Of a stretch of DNA of 64,000 nucleotides, positions 44,792 through 58,189 are shown piece by piece. Made by a program: the position numbers and the translations under genes. The stretch comes from Cenococcum geophilum 1.58 (taxonomy: Eukaryota; Ascomycota; Dothideomycetes; Gloniales; Gloniaceae). Location: positions 62,001-126,000 of the forward strand of contig KV748233.1 of NCBI GenBank assembly GCA_001692895.1, read 5' to 3'. A model generated the notes under the pieces. The model had not been told where the DNA came from. It saw only the letters and a list, made by a program, of their open reading frames with translations, and made no database searches. Within the stretch, counting starts at the first letter, position 1, and each line of letters begins with the position of its first letter.

Positions 44792-45989
44792 ATTATACTA
44801 AGCTCTCCCTACCTTGCCTAGAAAGGCCTTAATAATATCCCACCCTAAAGAAACTTCGTCTGCAACAACGTATTAACGCGCTATACTTAGACACTAAAAC
44901 AACTCTATATTGCCTAGGAAGGCCTAGATAATATCCCACCTTATAAGCCAGATAGGACTAGACCTATACCCCCAGAATTAAAACTAAAGCGTATAATACT
45001 AATAAACCTTAGGAAGCTAACAATGGCACCTAAAGTAAGCTTATTTAAGAGAGCTGCCTTTATCTAAGAGGAACCTAAGATCTAATTAGGATCAGAAATT
45101 AAAGATAATAATAATATCGTAGACATACGCGAGCAGATTCGCGCCCTCGCAGCTAGCTAAAAAGCCGATTGTCTTAAAGCAAGAAATATATAAGAGACCC
45201 TATAAGAGATCCTAGAAAATCTTACGGCCCTATAAAATAGCCTAGCTTTCCTTTCTTAAAGCCCTAGCTAACCTATTTACTTTACTAAATATAATATACT
45301 AGGGAGTACGGATATAATAACAAAGCAATTAAAGTCCGTTAAGCTCCTTAACCCCCTACTACTATTTAACGGGATAGACCCTACCTTTAAGAATTAAAGG
45401 ATTTAAGTATAAGGAAAGCTCCGTATTAACCACAACCATTTCCTTTTTAAAGAAGCTAAAATACTCTACCTTTTTAGTTAAACCACTAGGGACGCCTAAT
45501 GGCACCTTTAAGCTAAGTTTAAGGACGACTCCCCTGTCTAATTTATATCTATTAATAAAATAATATGGCACCTAGCAGCTATTTATATTAACCCAAACAA
45601 AGTACAGGATGCCTATTATAACTATAATTACCTAATAATAAAACCAAACTAACCCTTTGCCGAATTCTAGACTTAATTCCTATACCTTATAGGAGAAGGC
45701 TAGGTTCCCCTTAAGAACTACCAATTAGACCTATATAATAAGCTAATAATCCAGCTATAAGAAAAGATTGCTATAACCTTAAATAACCTACCAACCCATA
45801 AAAGACTCGCAGCTTATTACCTATTATTAAACTTAAAACTAAAGCAGATTAACGCCTACCCTAATTAGCAGAAGCGACTCTATAATAATTAGAACTCATT
45901 AGCTATACCTATAGGAGCTAAAGTAGAAAGATAAGTTATAACTGCTCTTATACTAAAGGCGGTTATAACTACGCACCGGCAAGCCTTAC

Positions 45990-48900
45990 CTAACTAGCTA
46001 CGTACCACACTATTAACTAGTATTCGCTATAATACTCTAATTAACCCTACCTTAGCTATATGCTTTAACTGCAATAAATAAGGTCACTTTATTTTATCCT
46101 ACCCGGAGCTAAAGGATATAGGCGATATTAAGGAAATAGAGGAAGGAGAAACGTCTAATAAGTTAGGAAAAGAAGAACCCTAGGGAAAGACTTCCCCCTA
46201 GGGTACCCTATCGATCTTAAAGAGATTAATCTTAGTTAGTTAATAGGTAGAAAGCATTTCACGGTTCTATATATAGTATCTTAAAATAGATATGGAGTTA
46301 ATACAACCGCCCTTATTAATACTAGAGTAAATAGCTTCGCCTTTATAAATACTGCCTATATAAATAATGTTGCTAAGTTTCTAAATGCAGAAGCCATCTA
46401 ACTAGAGAAGCCTGTCTAGGTAAAGGGCTACAATAGCTAAGCCAGTTAGCCCATTACCCACGTCTTAAAGTTATATATCGCTCTTAATAGACGACGCTAA
46501 TATAGTATCCCCTTTTATATCCTAGACCTAGGGTCCTATAATATAATCCTTAAACGAAAATAGATATCCTATTTTAATATTTGGTTAAATATATAAAAAA
46601 AACGGTTTATTTAGCCGGAGGATAGACTAAGGTTACCCTCCTTTATTAAGGAGATCCAAACTAACCGCAAGATACTAGCCGTAAGGGCTAACCCTACCTA
46701 CCAGCAGAATATCTGGGCCCGTGACTTAGCCTTTACCTAAGAGGACGCCCGCCGCGAAGCTAGAAAGAACTCTATACCGATAAAGATACTCTCCTAAAGC
46801 GCTATATTTAAAAAGGACTCTATATATAAAAGCGGGACAGATAATAATATAGATAATATCTAAATTATATAGATCTAACCGTTATGGAAAAGAACGTATT
46901 AATAGGATATAAGGGATAACCTCTAAAAGATACAATAGGAGCTAAAAGGAGTAATAATAACAATAGTACCCTAGAAGTCCCTAAAGTCACATACGCCCCT
47001 ATTATTAGTTAACCCCCCTACCGTAGATATTGCCGTAATTAGCGCTATAGCGTTCCACTTTAATATATACCGGAAGGATAATAAGGTCTTTATAACGAGC
47101 CTATATAAAATTAACCAAATTATTAATAATAGAGAGGAAAGGCTAAATAAGAAAACCAATAAGGAACTAGTTAAACGCCTCCTTCCTACTATTTATATAG
47201 GCTATAAGGATGCATTCTTAAAGGCGGCTTTAGATAAGTTACCCCCCTACCAGACGTATAATTATAAGATTTAATTAAAGGCCAATAACTCGCTAAGCTA
47301 TAGCCCCCTCTACTATTAATTAATAGATAAGCTAAAAGCAATAAAGTAGTACTTAATTAATAACTTAGATAAAGGGTTTATTAAGCTAAGTTAAGCCCCT
47401 TTTACTTCCCCTATCCTATTTATAAAAAAGCCTAATAGAGGCCTTAATTTTTATATTAACTATTAAAAGCTAAATACTATTACTTAAAAGGACCGGTATC
47501 TTATTCCTTTAATTAATAAGACCCTTACACATCTAAGCTAGGTAAAGATCTTTACTAAACTTAATATCCGCTAAGCTTTCCACCAAATTAGGATAGACCC
47601 TATATTTAAAGATTTAACAACATTCTATACCCGCTATAGTTCCTATAAATATAAAGTTCTTCCTTTTAGACTAATAAACGGACCGGCTATATACTAAAGG
47701 TATATAAATAACGTTCTTTTTAATTACCTTAACGAATTCTATACAGTATACCTAAACGATATTCTTATATACTTAGATAACGAACTTAAGCATTAAGTTT
47801 ATATTAAGAAGGTCCTAAAGAGGCTATAGAACGCGGGCTTATAAGTTAATATTAAGAAATGCGAGTTTGGGGTAAAACGTATAAAATACCTTAGGTTTAT
47901 CGTAACTATAGAAGGAATTAAGGTTAACCCTAAGAAGGTAAAGGTAATCCGTAACTAGAAGCCCCCTTATATAATAAAAGAAATCCAGTCCTTTTTTAGT
48001 TTTTATAATTTCTACCGCCGGTTTATCTATAACTACGGAATTATAGCAAAACCTCTTATACAACTAACTAAGAAGAATACGCCTTTTATCTTTAATAATA
48101 GCTGCATAAAGGCCTTTAAAGAGGTAAAAAATTAGCTTATCTCTTCCCTAATCCTTTATTACTATAACCTAGACCTTAAATTAATACTAGAAATAGACAC
48201 CTCTAATAGGGTTATAGCGGGAATCCTATTACAGTTATATCTAGACGGCGAATAGTACCCTATAGCTTTCTTCTTAAAGATAATAAACCTAGCTAAGTAT
48301 AACTATAAAGTATATAACAAAGAAATACTAGCTATTATTTAATTACTCTCCTAATAGCGCGCAGAGCTTAAAGGTATAAACTCCTGGATTAAGATATATA
48401 TAGATTATAAAGCCCTAGAGTACTTTATAACTATAAAGTAGCTTATAGGGTAACAAACCTAATAGGCTAAAATACTCTCCTAATTCTTCTTTACGATTAT
48501 ATATTATTCTAGCAAGTAAAACTCTAAGGCTAATGCCTTAACCTAAAGAGAATAAGATATAGGACCCTAGGATAAGCTAAAAACCCAATATTAGACGCGC
48601 GCCCTCCTCTATCTAGAATAGCTTAACCCACAAATTCTTAAGGAGTTAGACTTCTAGTAAAACGAGCTAGCACTAATAGAGGAGTCCTTAGATAAGCTAA
48701 TAGGGCTAATTAACCGCCTCCTAACTATAAACCGCATAGCTAACGCCCTAAGGGCCCTTCGCGAATAAGCTGTAAAAGGAGACCCTAATTTTAAGATAGA
48801 GGAAAGATTGCTCCTATACTAAAAGCGGCTTATAGTCCCTAACATTAACAATCTATAGACTAAACTAATCCGCGAAGCTTATTACTAAGTCTCTATAGCA

Positions 48901-50170
48901 TACCCTAGCAAGAACAAGACCCGTAAAATTATTAATTGCCACTACTACTAGCCGAGAATAGTTATAAATATTAATTAATATATACGGAACTATAAAGACT
49001 ACTAGAGAGCTATAATCCCACGGGATAAAACCCTAGGACTACTTAAGCTACTCCTAATACTAAAGCGCCCTTAGCAGTATATCTTTATAGACTTTTATAA
49101 ACTACTTAGGGACCGTAACGGATATAATATAGTTATAGTTATAGTTAACTACTTTAGTAAACGCCCGTTTTTAATTCTATGTTATAAGAATATTAATACC
49201 AAAGAGGCAGCCCGGCTATATATTTATTATATCTACCAAATCTATGGACTACTAGATACTATTATATCCGATTATAGGCTATAGTTTATATTAGCCTTTT
49301 AGAATAAGTTTACCCGGATTTTAGGCATTAAGCTAAAGCTTTCTATGGCTTATTACCCCTAGATAAACGGTTAGACAGAGATTATAAATTAGTACCTAAA
49401 CTAGAGGCTTAGGCCCTTTATTAACTATTTTTAGAATAACTAATCTAAACTACTACCCTTAATAAACTACGCGCAAGCAACCCTACCCTATAACTCTATA
49501 GGGTTTACCCCAATTTAGCTAGAAATAGAATACTTACCCCGTATAAGCTTTAACTGGAAAAGGCTAAAAGAACCCTAGACTATATAAGAGAAGCTATTTT
49601 ATACTAAAGCCCAATAGTACGCTAAATAATTAGAGGAGGCCTAGACGGTAGCCCGCAAGAACCTAAAAAAAGCTTAGAGGTTAATAGAACAGCAGGCAAA
49701 TAAACACCGTTAAGAGCCTAATTTTGCCCCTAGTAATATAGTCTAGGTTATAATAAGGAATTAAAGAACCGAATGACCTAGCTATAAGCTGGACTACTAA
49801 ATAGCAGGACTATATAAGGTTCTTAAAAAGATAGGTAACTTATATAAGATAAAGCTCCCAGACTTAATTAGGGTTCACCCTATCTTTTTGCTAGATAAGT
49901 TATGAAAAGCTATAAACAACCTATTACCTAGACAAAAGAACAAGCTTTCCCTACCAGTTTAAGTAAACGGTGATAATAAATAGGAGGTTAATAAAATACT
50001 GGCTTACAAAATAGTATAGGGAGCGCTAAAATACCGTATTTAATAGAAGGGCTATAATCCTAACCTAACCTGGTACCCTACGTAAAACTTTATAGGCTAC
50101 CCCTAAAAGCTTAAAGAATTCTATAACTAATACCCTAATACGCCTAGACCCCTAAAGTACCTAGATAAAT
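45990..50170 (+). pseudogene. Chromovirus gag-pol remnant
   Basis: Zinc knuckle, reverse transcriptase, RNase H, integrase and chromodomain are recognisable in the plus-strand reading but are interrupted by dozens of TAG/TAA codons where Gln and Trp would be expected. The first catalytic Asp of the YxDD box has become Asn, as expected from G-to-A change. No open frame longer than about 75 codons survives. Confidence 0.85.
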
Positions 50171-50558
50171 AGATGGAATGCTAGTATAATAAAGATAATA
50201 AGTTACTGGAAGAATATAGGGACAAAAATGCCCTAAAGCCCTAATACAGCTATCTGCCAAATTCTGCTATATTCTGCCGTTTTCTGCTAGTACCGTAAAA
50301 TTTTAGATATCTAGGAACTTTAACCGCCGGTTAAAGTTGTCTAATTAGTTAGATCTGTGCTAAGACTTTTAGCGGCTACTCTTTCTAGCCTAGTGCTTCC
50401 ACTTAGCCTACAATTGCCTTTTATACTTAATTAGGACGGACTCGTGTCCCCTTTATCTCCTTATCTTATATTTTTATAATCCTATATTTATAAGCCTAGT
50501 GCTACCCTATTTTTCTAACTAAGCCTAAGGGCAGGCTTTCTTTTAAAGAGGGGGGTAA

Positions 50559-50769
50559 TATAACGGCGCTATCGTACGTTACCTACCAAATTCTGCCATA
50601 TTCTGCCGACCTGCGATTGGCCCGCCTAAAGCTAGCGCCTTGGCGGCTTACCCTATATATTTATTTACATCAGTCCTAGCGACCCCTTTTCCTTCTTTTT
50701 AGCTTAGTATCTTTGTAATACAGCATTCGTTTAAGCTTCGGTTTAGAGGTATTTATTTAAGCCGTAACA
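50559..50769 (+). repeat. Chromovirus 3' LTR
   Basis: 211 bp. Differences from the 5' LTR that I could see are almost all transitions, as expected for RIP. It starts TATAAC (TG to TA) and ends in canonical CA. Confidence 0.92.
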
Positions 50770-51239
50770 CTAGCTAACTAGAAGATCTCTAGTAACTTCC
50801 TAAATATCTATTATAATCCTAGTACTTATAAATCCGCATCTATTTTAAAACGCGTGTAAGTAAGTACTAATATCTTAAGGACCTGTTATAGCTTTAATAG
50901 AGGGAAGTATAACCTAGGTAAGGATTATAAGTTCCCACATACTTATAGTAAGTGCGGTGGCCTGTATACTATAAGGAATTATAAGTAGTAATTACTAGAG
51001 GAAAGTATTAATAAGGAAAAGGAAGAGGAGGAAGAGGATTTTATTAAGCTATACCTATACTCCGCTAAAACTGTGCTCTACCCTTATAGTATAGGTAGGC
51101 TAAATACTATACTATTATTTCCAGTCTTTTTGCCCTCCTCTCCTTTATAGGACTCTCCCTCCCCCTTAATTATTTAAGCGTGGGGGTATTATCTATCCTT
51201 ATACCCTAGCAACCTCTAATATAATATTATTAGTATCTT

Positions 51240-53840
51240 AAAGTTCGGATACTAGATTAGGGCAGACCTAAAAATTAAGCTCTTCTCCTAGAAGAACTAA
51301 GCCTTAATAGCTATAAATATAGTCCTAATCTTAGAGAAGATTAGCGCTAATCTAGATATAGGTAGGATTGTAATAGCAATATCTCCTATTATATTCTTAC
51401 CGCTAGGTTTAGTACCTAAAGTGGATAAAAGATAGCGCCGTATTTATAACTTATCCTTACTATTTAGCCGATCTATTAATAACTTAATCCCTATAGTATT
51501 TGCCACACTATAATATTTAACAGTTAATTAGGTTCTCTAACACGTTATATATACAGGCCGTAGTTATATAATTATTAAGAGGGATATTAAGGACGCCTTT
51601 TAGAATATCTTACTTTTTATTAAAGCTTAATGCCTTATAGGGTTCTCCTAGAAGGGTATAGTATATTTTAAACATTACCTCTTATTTAGCCTTTAAACTA
51701 CACCCTTTTTATTTAATCTTTTTATAGAGGGATTTTACTAGATACTTATCTAATATATCCTAAACACCGCCTTAAAGCACTATCTAAATAACTTTATCTT
51801 TATACTCTTTAACGCTTTTATCCTTCCTTAATTACTTAGTATATATAACTAATTAAGTAATAAATTAAGCATTCTACGAAACGAATTAAAGAATATTAAA
51901 GGCACTATGGCTAAAGTCCTAGGTTATATTATAGATACTCTAAAGTCTAAGCTATGTCTTTCTCCTTTAAAATAGGCCACTATAATTAAGGAGATTAATA
52001 AAGCGTTAAGTGGTAGATCCCTAATGCTAGTTTAGAGTTAAAAACTAGCTAGTAGACTTGCTTAAAGCGCCTAGGTAATTAGGCTTAGGCATTTATATAA
52101 CCGCTCTATTTAGGAGTTTATCTCTACTTTTATAAAGGTAGGTAGTTATCCTCACTAATAGCTAATAGCTAAACTTCGCCAAGACTTATTATAGTAGAGG
52201 GATGCTCTTACCCTTTTAAATGGTATCTTTTTCTTTAATAATACGGATTAAAAATAATTTTATCTTTTTTTAGATATATCTAAGATTCTTAGTTATAGGG
52301 CCTTCTTCTTTCTTAAGGATTTTTAAGGGATAACATAGCTGCCCTATTTGGTATCTCTACCCTAAAATAATTCTTTAAGCTACTACCCTAATATAGAATA
52401 CCGCCTTGCCCTAATTAATAAGCGGGAGGTTTAAGCAATTACAACCTTATTCTAGCTCTAGGTAACGCGGTAGGAGTATAGCTTAGTCTATATCTATATA
52501 GATAATACGGTAGCACTTTTAGGATTTTAGAATACGGTAGTAAAAGGATTAAGTAATTACCCGCTCTATAAGATCCTCTAACTAGCCGCAGCCTATAATA
52601 TTATGCTTTATATAGAGTAGGTTTCCTTTATAGAAAACGGGCTAGCTAATACTTTATCTCGTTTTAATTACGATAGGGTGTTATTACTATACCCGTATTA
52701 GGATACTTCTAATTTACCATTACTATACGCTTCTTTATTATATTTAATCTAACGCCAAAATAGGAGACTTAATCCCTCTTAAAAAACCCCTACCTAATTT
52801 CTAGATTAAGGTAAAAGCCCCCTTAGAATGCTTTAGCTAACTATTATAGTATAGCCTCTCTAATAGAATAAGAGATTTATATTATCCCGCAATTAAGAGT
52901 TAGGAGGGCTACTATAACTTTTATAGAGCGGTAAAGTACTTAGCGCCCTTTTACTACCTAGGAGAATAGATTACCTAATAAATCTTTAGTAATGCTAGTC
53001 TAGGAATAAGCTATATTAAGCCTACTATAGTTAGAGCCTATATCTCCGCAATTTAATCCTACTATATTAACGCTAATTATAACACCTCCGTTTTTAATAA
53101 TCCTATTATTAAGAGGATCCTAGATAGTATAACATCTATAAATCCCTTTACTATAGCTAAAAGATTGCTAATTACTAAAGATATCCTTGCCTAATTAGTT
53201 ACCCTAAATGCCTAATCCGTTAAGGATCTTAACTTTAACGCTGCCGTTACTACAGCCTTTATGGGATTCCTTTATCTAGGCGAGATTACCTACACTAAGG
53301 CTTAGAAAGATAGCCACGCCTTTTTTATTATAAAATATACTAGAAATAATATAATACTAGTAGAGGACTATATAATATTATATCTAAAGCATAGTAAAAC
53401 GGATGTTAATTACTAAGGAGTCTTAATTATAATTACCGCTTTAGGGTAACCTAAATACGTAATTTAAGCTATAAAACACCTATTTAAAAATAACCCCTAA
53501 CCCGGAAATGCCCCTTTCTTTTACTTTAAGAGATCGGCCTTTATAAGCTATATAGTTAGGAATAAGCTAAAGTATAGAGTTGCCGCTCTTAGCCTTTACT
53601 CTAAGCTCTATAACGGACACTTATTTTAGAAAGGTGCTGCTTAATACGTTTAAGATAACGGTTTTATAAACAGCTAAATATAGCAACTAGGCCGGTAGTC
53701 CTTATAAGCGTTCTAGCTTTACTGTTTATTATCCCTAAAAAACCTATTCTAGCTAAGTGTAAACTTCCAATATAAAACGCTAATACTATTCTTATTATTA
53801 CTCGCCCTAGATATAATGGGCGAAGGTATTTAGGTATAAC
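51240..53840 (+). pseudogene. Ngaro copy A reverse transcriptase / tyrosine recombinase remnant
   Basis: The plus-strand reading gives DIRS-type reverse transcriptase landmarks (RRIYNLS at 51430, IKRDIKDAF at 51570, HYLNNF at 51779 where YLDDF is expected) and a tyrosine recombinase domain whose GH-x-x-x-KGAA box at 53625 aligns with fungal DIRS/Ngaro recombinases. Stops occur at nearly every former Gln and Trp codon. Confidence 0.75.
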
Positions 53841-53967
53841 GGCGTATAGGAGTGCCTATTTTAGCACTCTAATATATTAACTTAAATCTCTCCTTTTCCC
53901 CCCTTTTTTATTTTTTATTTTTTCTTCCCCCTACTCTACCTTGTGTGGTATAGGCGCTACGCTTTTA

Positions 53968-54113
53968 GGTCTATAGGTATTATATTTAGTTAAGGCAAAG
54001 TAATCCCCTATAAATGGCCTTACGAATATACCTATTCTTAATTAATGCCTTTAAGCCCGTACCCACTAATTAAATTAATTAATCCTCTTTTCTATAAGTG
54101 TATAAATAATAAA
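53968..54113 (+). repeat. Ngaro copy A, repeat B1
   Basis: 146 bp, partner of B2 at 54297-54442. It shares TTTAGTTAAGG, CCCCTATAAATGGCCTT and the end AAGTGTATAAATAATA. Confidence 0.85.
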
Positions 54114-54115
54114 TA

Positions 54116-54219
54116 GATATGTCTATGTGGCTAAGCGAGCACTGCAGTAGCACCCCTATATCTTAGTAACACTAACATTATTAATATTTACAAAATTAAG
54201 CCTTGCTTGCTTGCTTTCC
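54116..54219 (+). repeat. Ngaro copy A, repeat A2
   Basis: 104 bp, partner of A1. It starts 2 bp after B1 and is separated from B2 by 77 bp. Several CpA sites of A1 are TpA here (AGTAGCACC, TATATCTTAG). Confidence 0.85.
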
Positions 54220-54296
54220 CTCCCACCTATACCTTTTTCTTTAGTTATATATTTTGGGCTTTATAAATAAATACTGTAGTAATATGCTTGCGCACG

Positions 54297-54442
54297 GGTC
54301 CATAGGCATCACGTTTAGTTAAGGTAGGGCAATCCCCTATAAATGGCCTTGCGAATATACCCATTCTTAATTGATGCCTTTAAGCCCGTACCCACCAATT
54401 AGATTAATTAATCCTCTTCTTCGCAAGCGTGTAAATAATAGA
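54297..54442 (+). repeat. Ngaro copy A, repeat B2
   Basis: 146 bp, starting GGTCCATAGGCATCACG and ending GTAAATAATAGA. It is the outer right end of the element. Confidence 0.85.
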
Positions 54443-56654
54443 ATAGTAGATAACCGCACTATAAACTAAACTATAAGCTACGCAGTATATACTGCCTCTA
54501 TTCCCTATAGTAAGAGTCTCTATCTTACCTAAACGTAAAGGAGGAGGTATTAATTGTAATAAATTTTATTAACTTATTAAAAGCCTTAAAGAAACTATAG
54601 TATAGTAAAGCAATATTATTATAAGCTAGAATAGCATTATTAAGAGCATTAGAAATGACCTAGTAGACATTAAATTAGAATAGTAAAGCCTTAAAAAGTA
54701 AAATACTAAACTCTAAAAGGCTATCTAGTCCTTATAAGCGTAACTGAATACTCCCCTAGCTCTAACACAATTATAAGCGTTAGTAGCGGCTAGTAGAGGC
54801 ACGGCAGGGTTAGAGATAACTTTACTATAAATAATAAGCGCTAGAAACTCTAAGGAACTTAATTAATAGCTAGTAATAAATATTAGCTAAATAGGTAAAG
54901 AGGTAATAGAGAAGGTAGCTACTACTAAAGTAGTAAAGTAAACTATTATATAAGGTATAAAGGATGTTAAGGGGCTTACGGGAGCTATATTTAAGGACTT
55001 CCGCGTATAGCAAATAAGTAATAGCGCGAGCATTATTAGATTCTTAATAGAAAAAGATAAAGAAGCTATATTTAGGTAGATAACTACTTAATAGCTTAAA
55101 CCGTATATCCTTAGGGCGAGGCTTATTAAACCTAAGTAGTATACGGTTAAGGCGGACTAGGTTAAAGTACCTTTAATAATAGATATTAATAGCAAAAAAG
55201 TAAGTAAGTTAGCTATAGAGCGCTTTAGGGTAGAGAATAGTATAAAGGTATATATAATAAGATAGCTCAGATAACTAAGGCCGCGCGGCTAGTACGTGTT
55301 AGTAATTATTAAAGTGGCAATAAAGGAGGATATAGAGAAGCTACTTACGTTAAATAACGTATTATTTAGGGGAGGCGCGATTATTATATTACTATTTAAG
55401 GAGTAACGCACCCCTATAGTATGCTATAAATATAAAAGGTTTAGATATAGGGCTAGAGACTATCCCTTGCATAGATAGTGTGGATGCGATTATAGCCCGT
55501 GCGCGACATTAAAGAACATCAACTTCTTTAATACTAATATAAATAATTAACTTTACTTTATAAAATAGGGCTATATTAGAAGACCTATATTAAATAGGTT
55601 AACGCCATAAATTAAATATAGATAGGTCTTTTCTATATATATTTAAAGCTTTAGGCGGATATTTAGTATATGGCAAAAAGCCTTACCAAAGCGATATAAT
55701 TGGCTAAGCATGGGCCATAATCTTAAGTACGAATCTATCTATGTAAGGGATACGTAACCTAATATATGCGAAATATATAGGCGGGAAAGCCATCTCCGGT
55801 ATAAGATGGTTAATTTATACTATATAAACTGCTAGGGTCCTTACTAAGCCTTATACTGTAAATACCTAGTATATAGAAAAGAGATGGACAGGATTTTTAT
55901 ATAATAGTACTATAAATAAAGAACTTTGGATTATCTAGGTAAATATAAAGAAGTATAGGGAAGTGTAGTATACGCTATATAATAATAAAGCGCTAGCGGA
56001 CGTCTACTTTATTCTAGGCTAAGAGCCTTACTACTTTCTCTTAGATAGGGAAGTAGTACTAACTAGCTTAAACCCCTAATAGATAAGGTTTATCCTAATA
56101 GGTAGGTAGTAGTAGTATTTCTTAGTTAGGTTATATATCTAGGCATTTAGAGAGCTAATAGCTATATAGCTATAGGTAGATTTAGCAGATATTACGGCAG
56201 TAGTAGCGTAAGTCGGCTAAAAGAGACTTATAATTGTGTTAGTATATATTCTAAATAGATATTTAAGGAGAACTAAAAAAGAGAACCTAGAGAAGCTCTC
56301 TAGTAGGCTAGTATAAGGGGATCTTATAGATAGGGGGCTATAAGGATATGATTGTGGAATAGGATAGATTGGTAAAAGAGATAAATCCTTAAGGAGGTAA
56401 GGCCTCTAGGATTATAGAGACTATATACTATAGGTATATGCCTCTAGTACGTAACCGGCGACTATTTAAGGGGCATCTAGGGGTTATCCTAAGGGCAACC
56501 TAAGGTGTCCGCAATAATATCCCTTATATTACCCCCCCCCCTTCTTATAGTCGGCCCCTAATCGCCATTACCTTATAGTAAGGAGATTATAAAGGCTTAT
56601 CCTAAAAGAGGTTTAAAGAGATATTAGAGAGGTATTAGCATACCACTATATATA
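54443..56654 (+). pseudogene. LINE-like ORF1/endonuclease relic between the two Ngaro copies
   Basis: RIP-mutated plus-strand reading with remnants of CCHC zinc knuckles (CYKYKRFRYRARDYP at 55430, with Cys-to-Tyr changes, and a second cluster with a GPY-x-ALYCK core near 55830) typical of Tad1-type LINE ORF1. A piece resembling the start of an AP endonuclease follows (ADVYFIL...EPYYF, 56000 on). No reverse transcriptase follows; the segment is cut off by Ngaro copy B at 56655. The right end (56340-56650) includes a poly-C tract. Assignment is tentative because of heavy mutation. Confidence 0.42.
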
Positions 56655-56758
56655 GATATATCTATGTAGCTAAGCAAGCACTATAGCAGTACCCCTATAT
56701 CTTAGTAACATTAATATTATTAACATTTACAAAATTAAGCCTTGCTTACTTACTTTTT
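56655..56758 (+). repeat. Ngaro copy B, repeat A1
   Basis: 104 bp. It is the most heavily mutated A repeat (GATATATCTATGTAGCTAAGCAAGC). Confidence 0.85.
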
Positions 56759-58189
56759 ATATTAGTTTTATTTAAGAGCTAATACCTTATTTACTTAATT
56801 TCTAATAATTAATTGTTGCTATTAATAACTTAATAACCTATATACTTATCTAAACCTTTATAAATCGTTTATAAAAACCTTAAAAACTTAACTAATAATA
56901 ATATACTTAATAAGCTAAACTCCTTAGAGGTTACCTACTAGTCTCTCTTACCTTCCCCTATACCTTTAGGCGATACGCTAGCGTTATAGTCTCTATCCTC
57001 TATAATAGCGCCTCTCTCTACGGCTTAACGCAAGACTTTAGCCGCTAAAAAAGCTAAAGAATGGCTTTAGTAATTATATAAGGAGGACCTAAGAATTAGA
57101 AGAGCTTAGGTAAAGAAGGTTAAGGACTAGGCAACTAACTAGAAAATAAAACTCCTTTAGAAATAGAAGGACCGTACTAAAATACTACGCGTTTAAAAAG
57201 AATAGAAAGATTAGGCGACTAAACTCTATATATTAAGCCTCGCTATAGTAATAGCGAGATTAGCTACGGTAGTATTATCCTTAACCCTAATTAATAAACT
57301 GGATAAGTTGCTTCTATCTATAGCTAATATCCTAAATACCTTTCTCCCTAGCGTCCTAAATAAAGAGATACTTAAGGTATTTTAGGGTACTTTCTTACCT
57401 AATAACCTCTCTTGCCTTTGGATACACTAGCTTTAGTTTAAGCCTTAAAATAATATCCTTATTATTAATAGCGTCCTTTTTATAAGACTAAAAGAAGGGA
57501 TAATAAAGGACTACCTATCTATTAAAGTGTGGGTAAAGGGCTTCCTTAACTATATAATTTTAATCGTTATATATAAGAATCTTTTAGTAAATCTTATTCC
57601 CTAAATATTTACCTTTTATAATTAAGTTATCTAGCTATCTACTACCTACTAAATTACTCCCTTAATGACTATAGCCTTAGAGCACTACTCTATAGTTATT
57701 TAAAAAAACTAGTTAGAGCTAGCTAACTAGAAGATCTTTAGTAACTTCTTAGATATCTATTATAATCCCAGTACTTATAAATCTGTATCCATCTTAAAAC
57801 GTATATAAGTAAGCACTAATATCTTAAAGACCTATTATAGCTTTAATAAAGGGAAGTGTAACCTAGGTAAGAATTATAAGTTCCTGTATACCTATAGTAA
57901 GTATAGTAGCCTATATACTGCAAGAAATTATAAGTAATAATTATTAGAGGAAAGTGTTAATAAGAAAAAGGAAGAGGAGGAAGAGAATTTTATTAAGCTA
58001 TACCTATACTCCGCCAAAACTATGCTCTACCCTTATAGTATAGGTAGGCTAAATACTATACTATTATTTCTAGTTTTCTTACCCTCCTCTCCCCTACAGG
58101 ACTCTCCCTCCCCCTTAATTATTTAAGCGTAGGGGCGTTATTTATCCCTATACCCTAGTAACCTCTAATATAATATTATTAGTATCTTA

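Larger units (their letters stand above)
44577..50774 (+). mobile_element. Chromovirus (Ty3/gypsy LTR retrotransposon) nested in Ngaro copy A, with 5-bp target duplication
   Basis: LTRs of 210 and 211 bp (44582-44791, 50559-50769) begin TGTAAC/TATAAC and end TAATA/TAACA, and are flanked by CTAGC on both sides (44577-44581, 50770-50774). A polypurine tract (AAAGAGGGGGG) directly precedes the 3' LTR. Internal coding order on the plus strand, read through many stops: gag zinc knuckle CFNCNK-x-GHFI (46060), reverse transcriptase with the YLNDILIY box (47740; Asn replaces the first catalytic Asp) and QSFFSFYNFYRRFI (47985), RNase H, integrase HHCC region (48925) and core (49080 on, DRNGYNIVIV), and a C-terminal chromodomain (about 49985-50160). 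The chromodomain places it in the chromoviruses. All stops look like CpA-to-TpA products. Confidence 0.92.
43510..54442 (+). mobile_element. Ngaro-type tyrosine-recombinase retrotransposon, copy A (interrupted, RIP-mutated)
   Basis: DIRS-order element identified by two independent lines. First, it has split direct repeats in the order A1-(internal)-B1-A2-B2, with A of 104 bp and B of 146 bp, the arrangement of Ngaro/PAT-type elements rather than LTRs. Second, the internal region encodes, through many RIP stops, a gag-like part, a reverse transcriptase (around RRIYNLS, IKRDIKDAF and IGFSWKGIVYF, 51420-51840), a probable RNase H, and a tyrosine recombinase (52,830-53,800) with the GH-x-x-(R)-KGAA box at 53625 and the conserved Tyr region downstream. 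Without the 6193-bp chromovirus insertion it would be 4740 bp, matching copy B (4738 bp). It has no capacity for movement. Confidence 0.82.

Noticed and set aside
45362..48063. Small minus-strand open frames inside the chromovirus
   Set aside because: They are antisense to recognisable gag-pol remnants and exist only because RIP puts TAG/TAA mainly on the sense strand.
52830..53800. Captain tyrosine recombinase of a Starship giant transposon
   Set aside because: The recombinase lies downstream of a reverse transcriptase inside split direct repeats and is of DIRS/Ngaro type. No DUF3435 features, cargo or Starship layout were seen.
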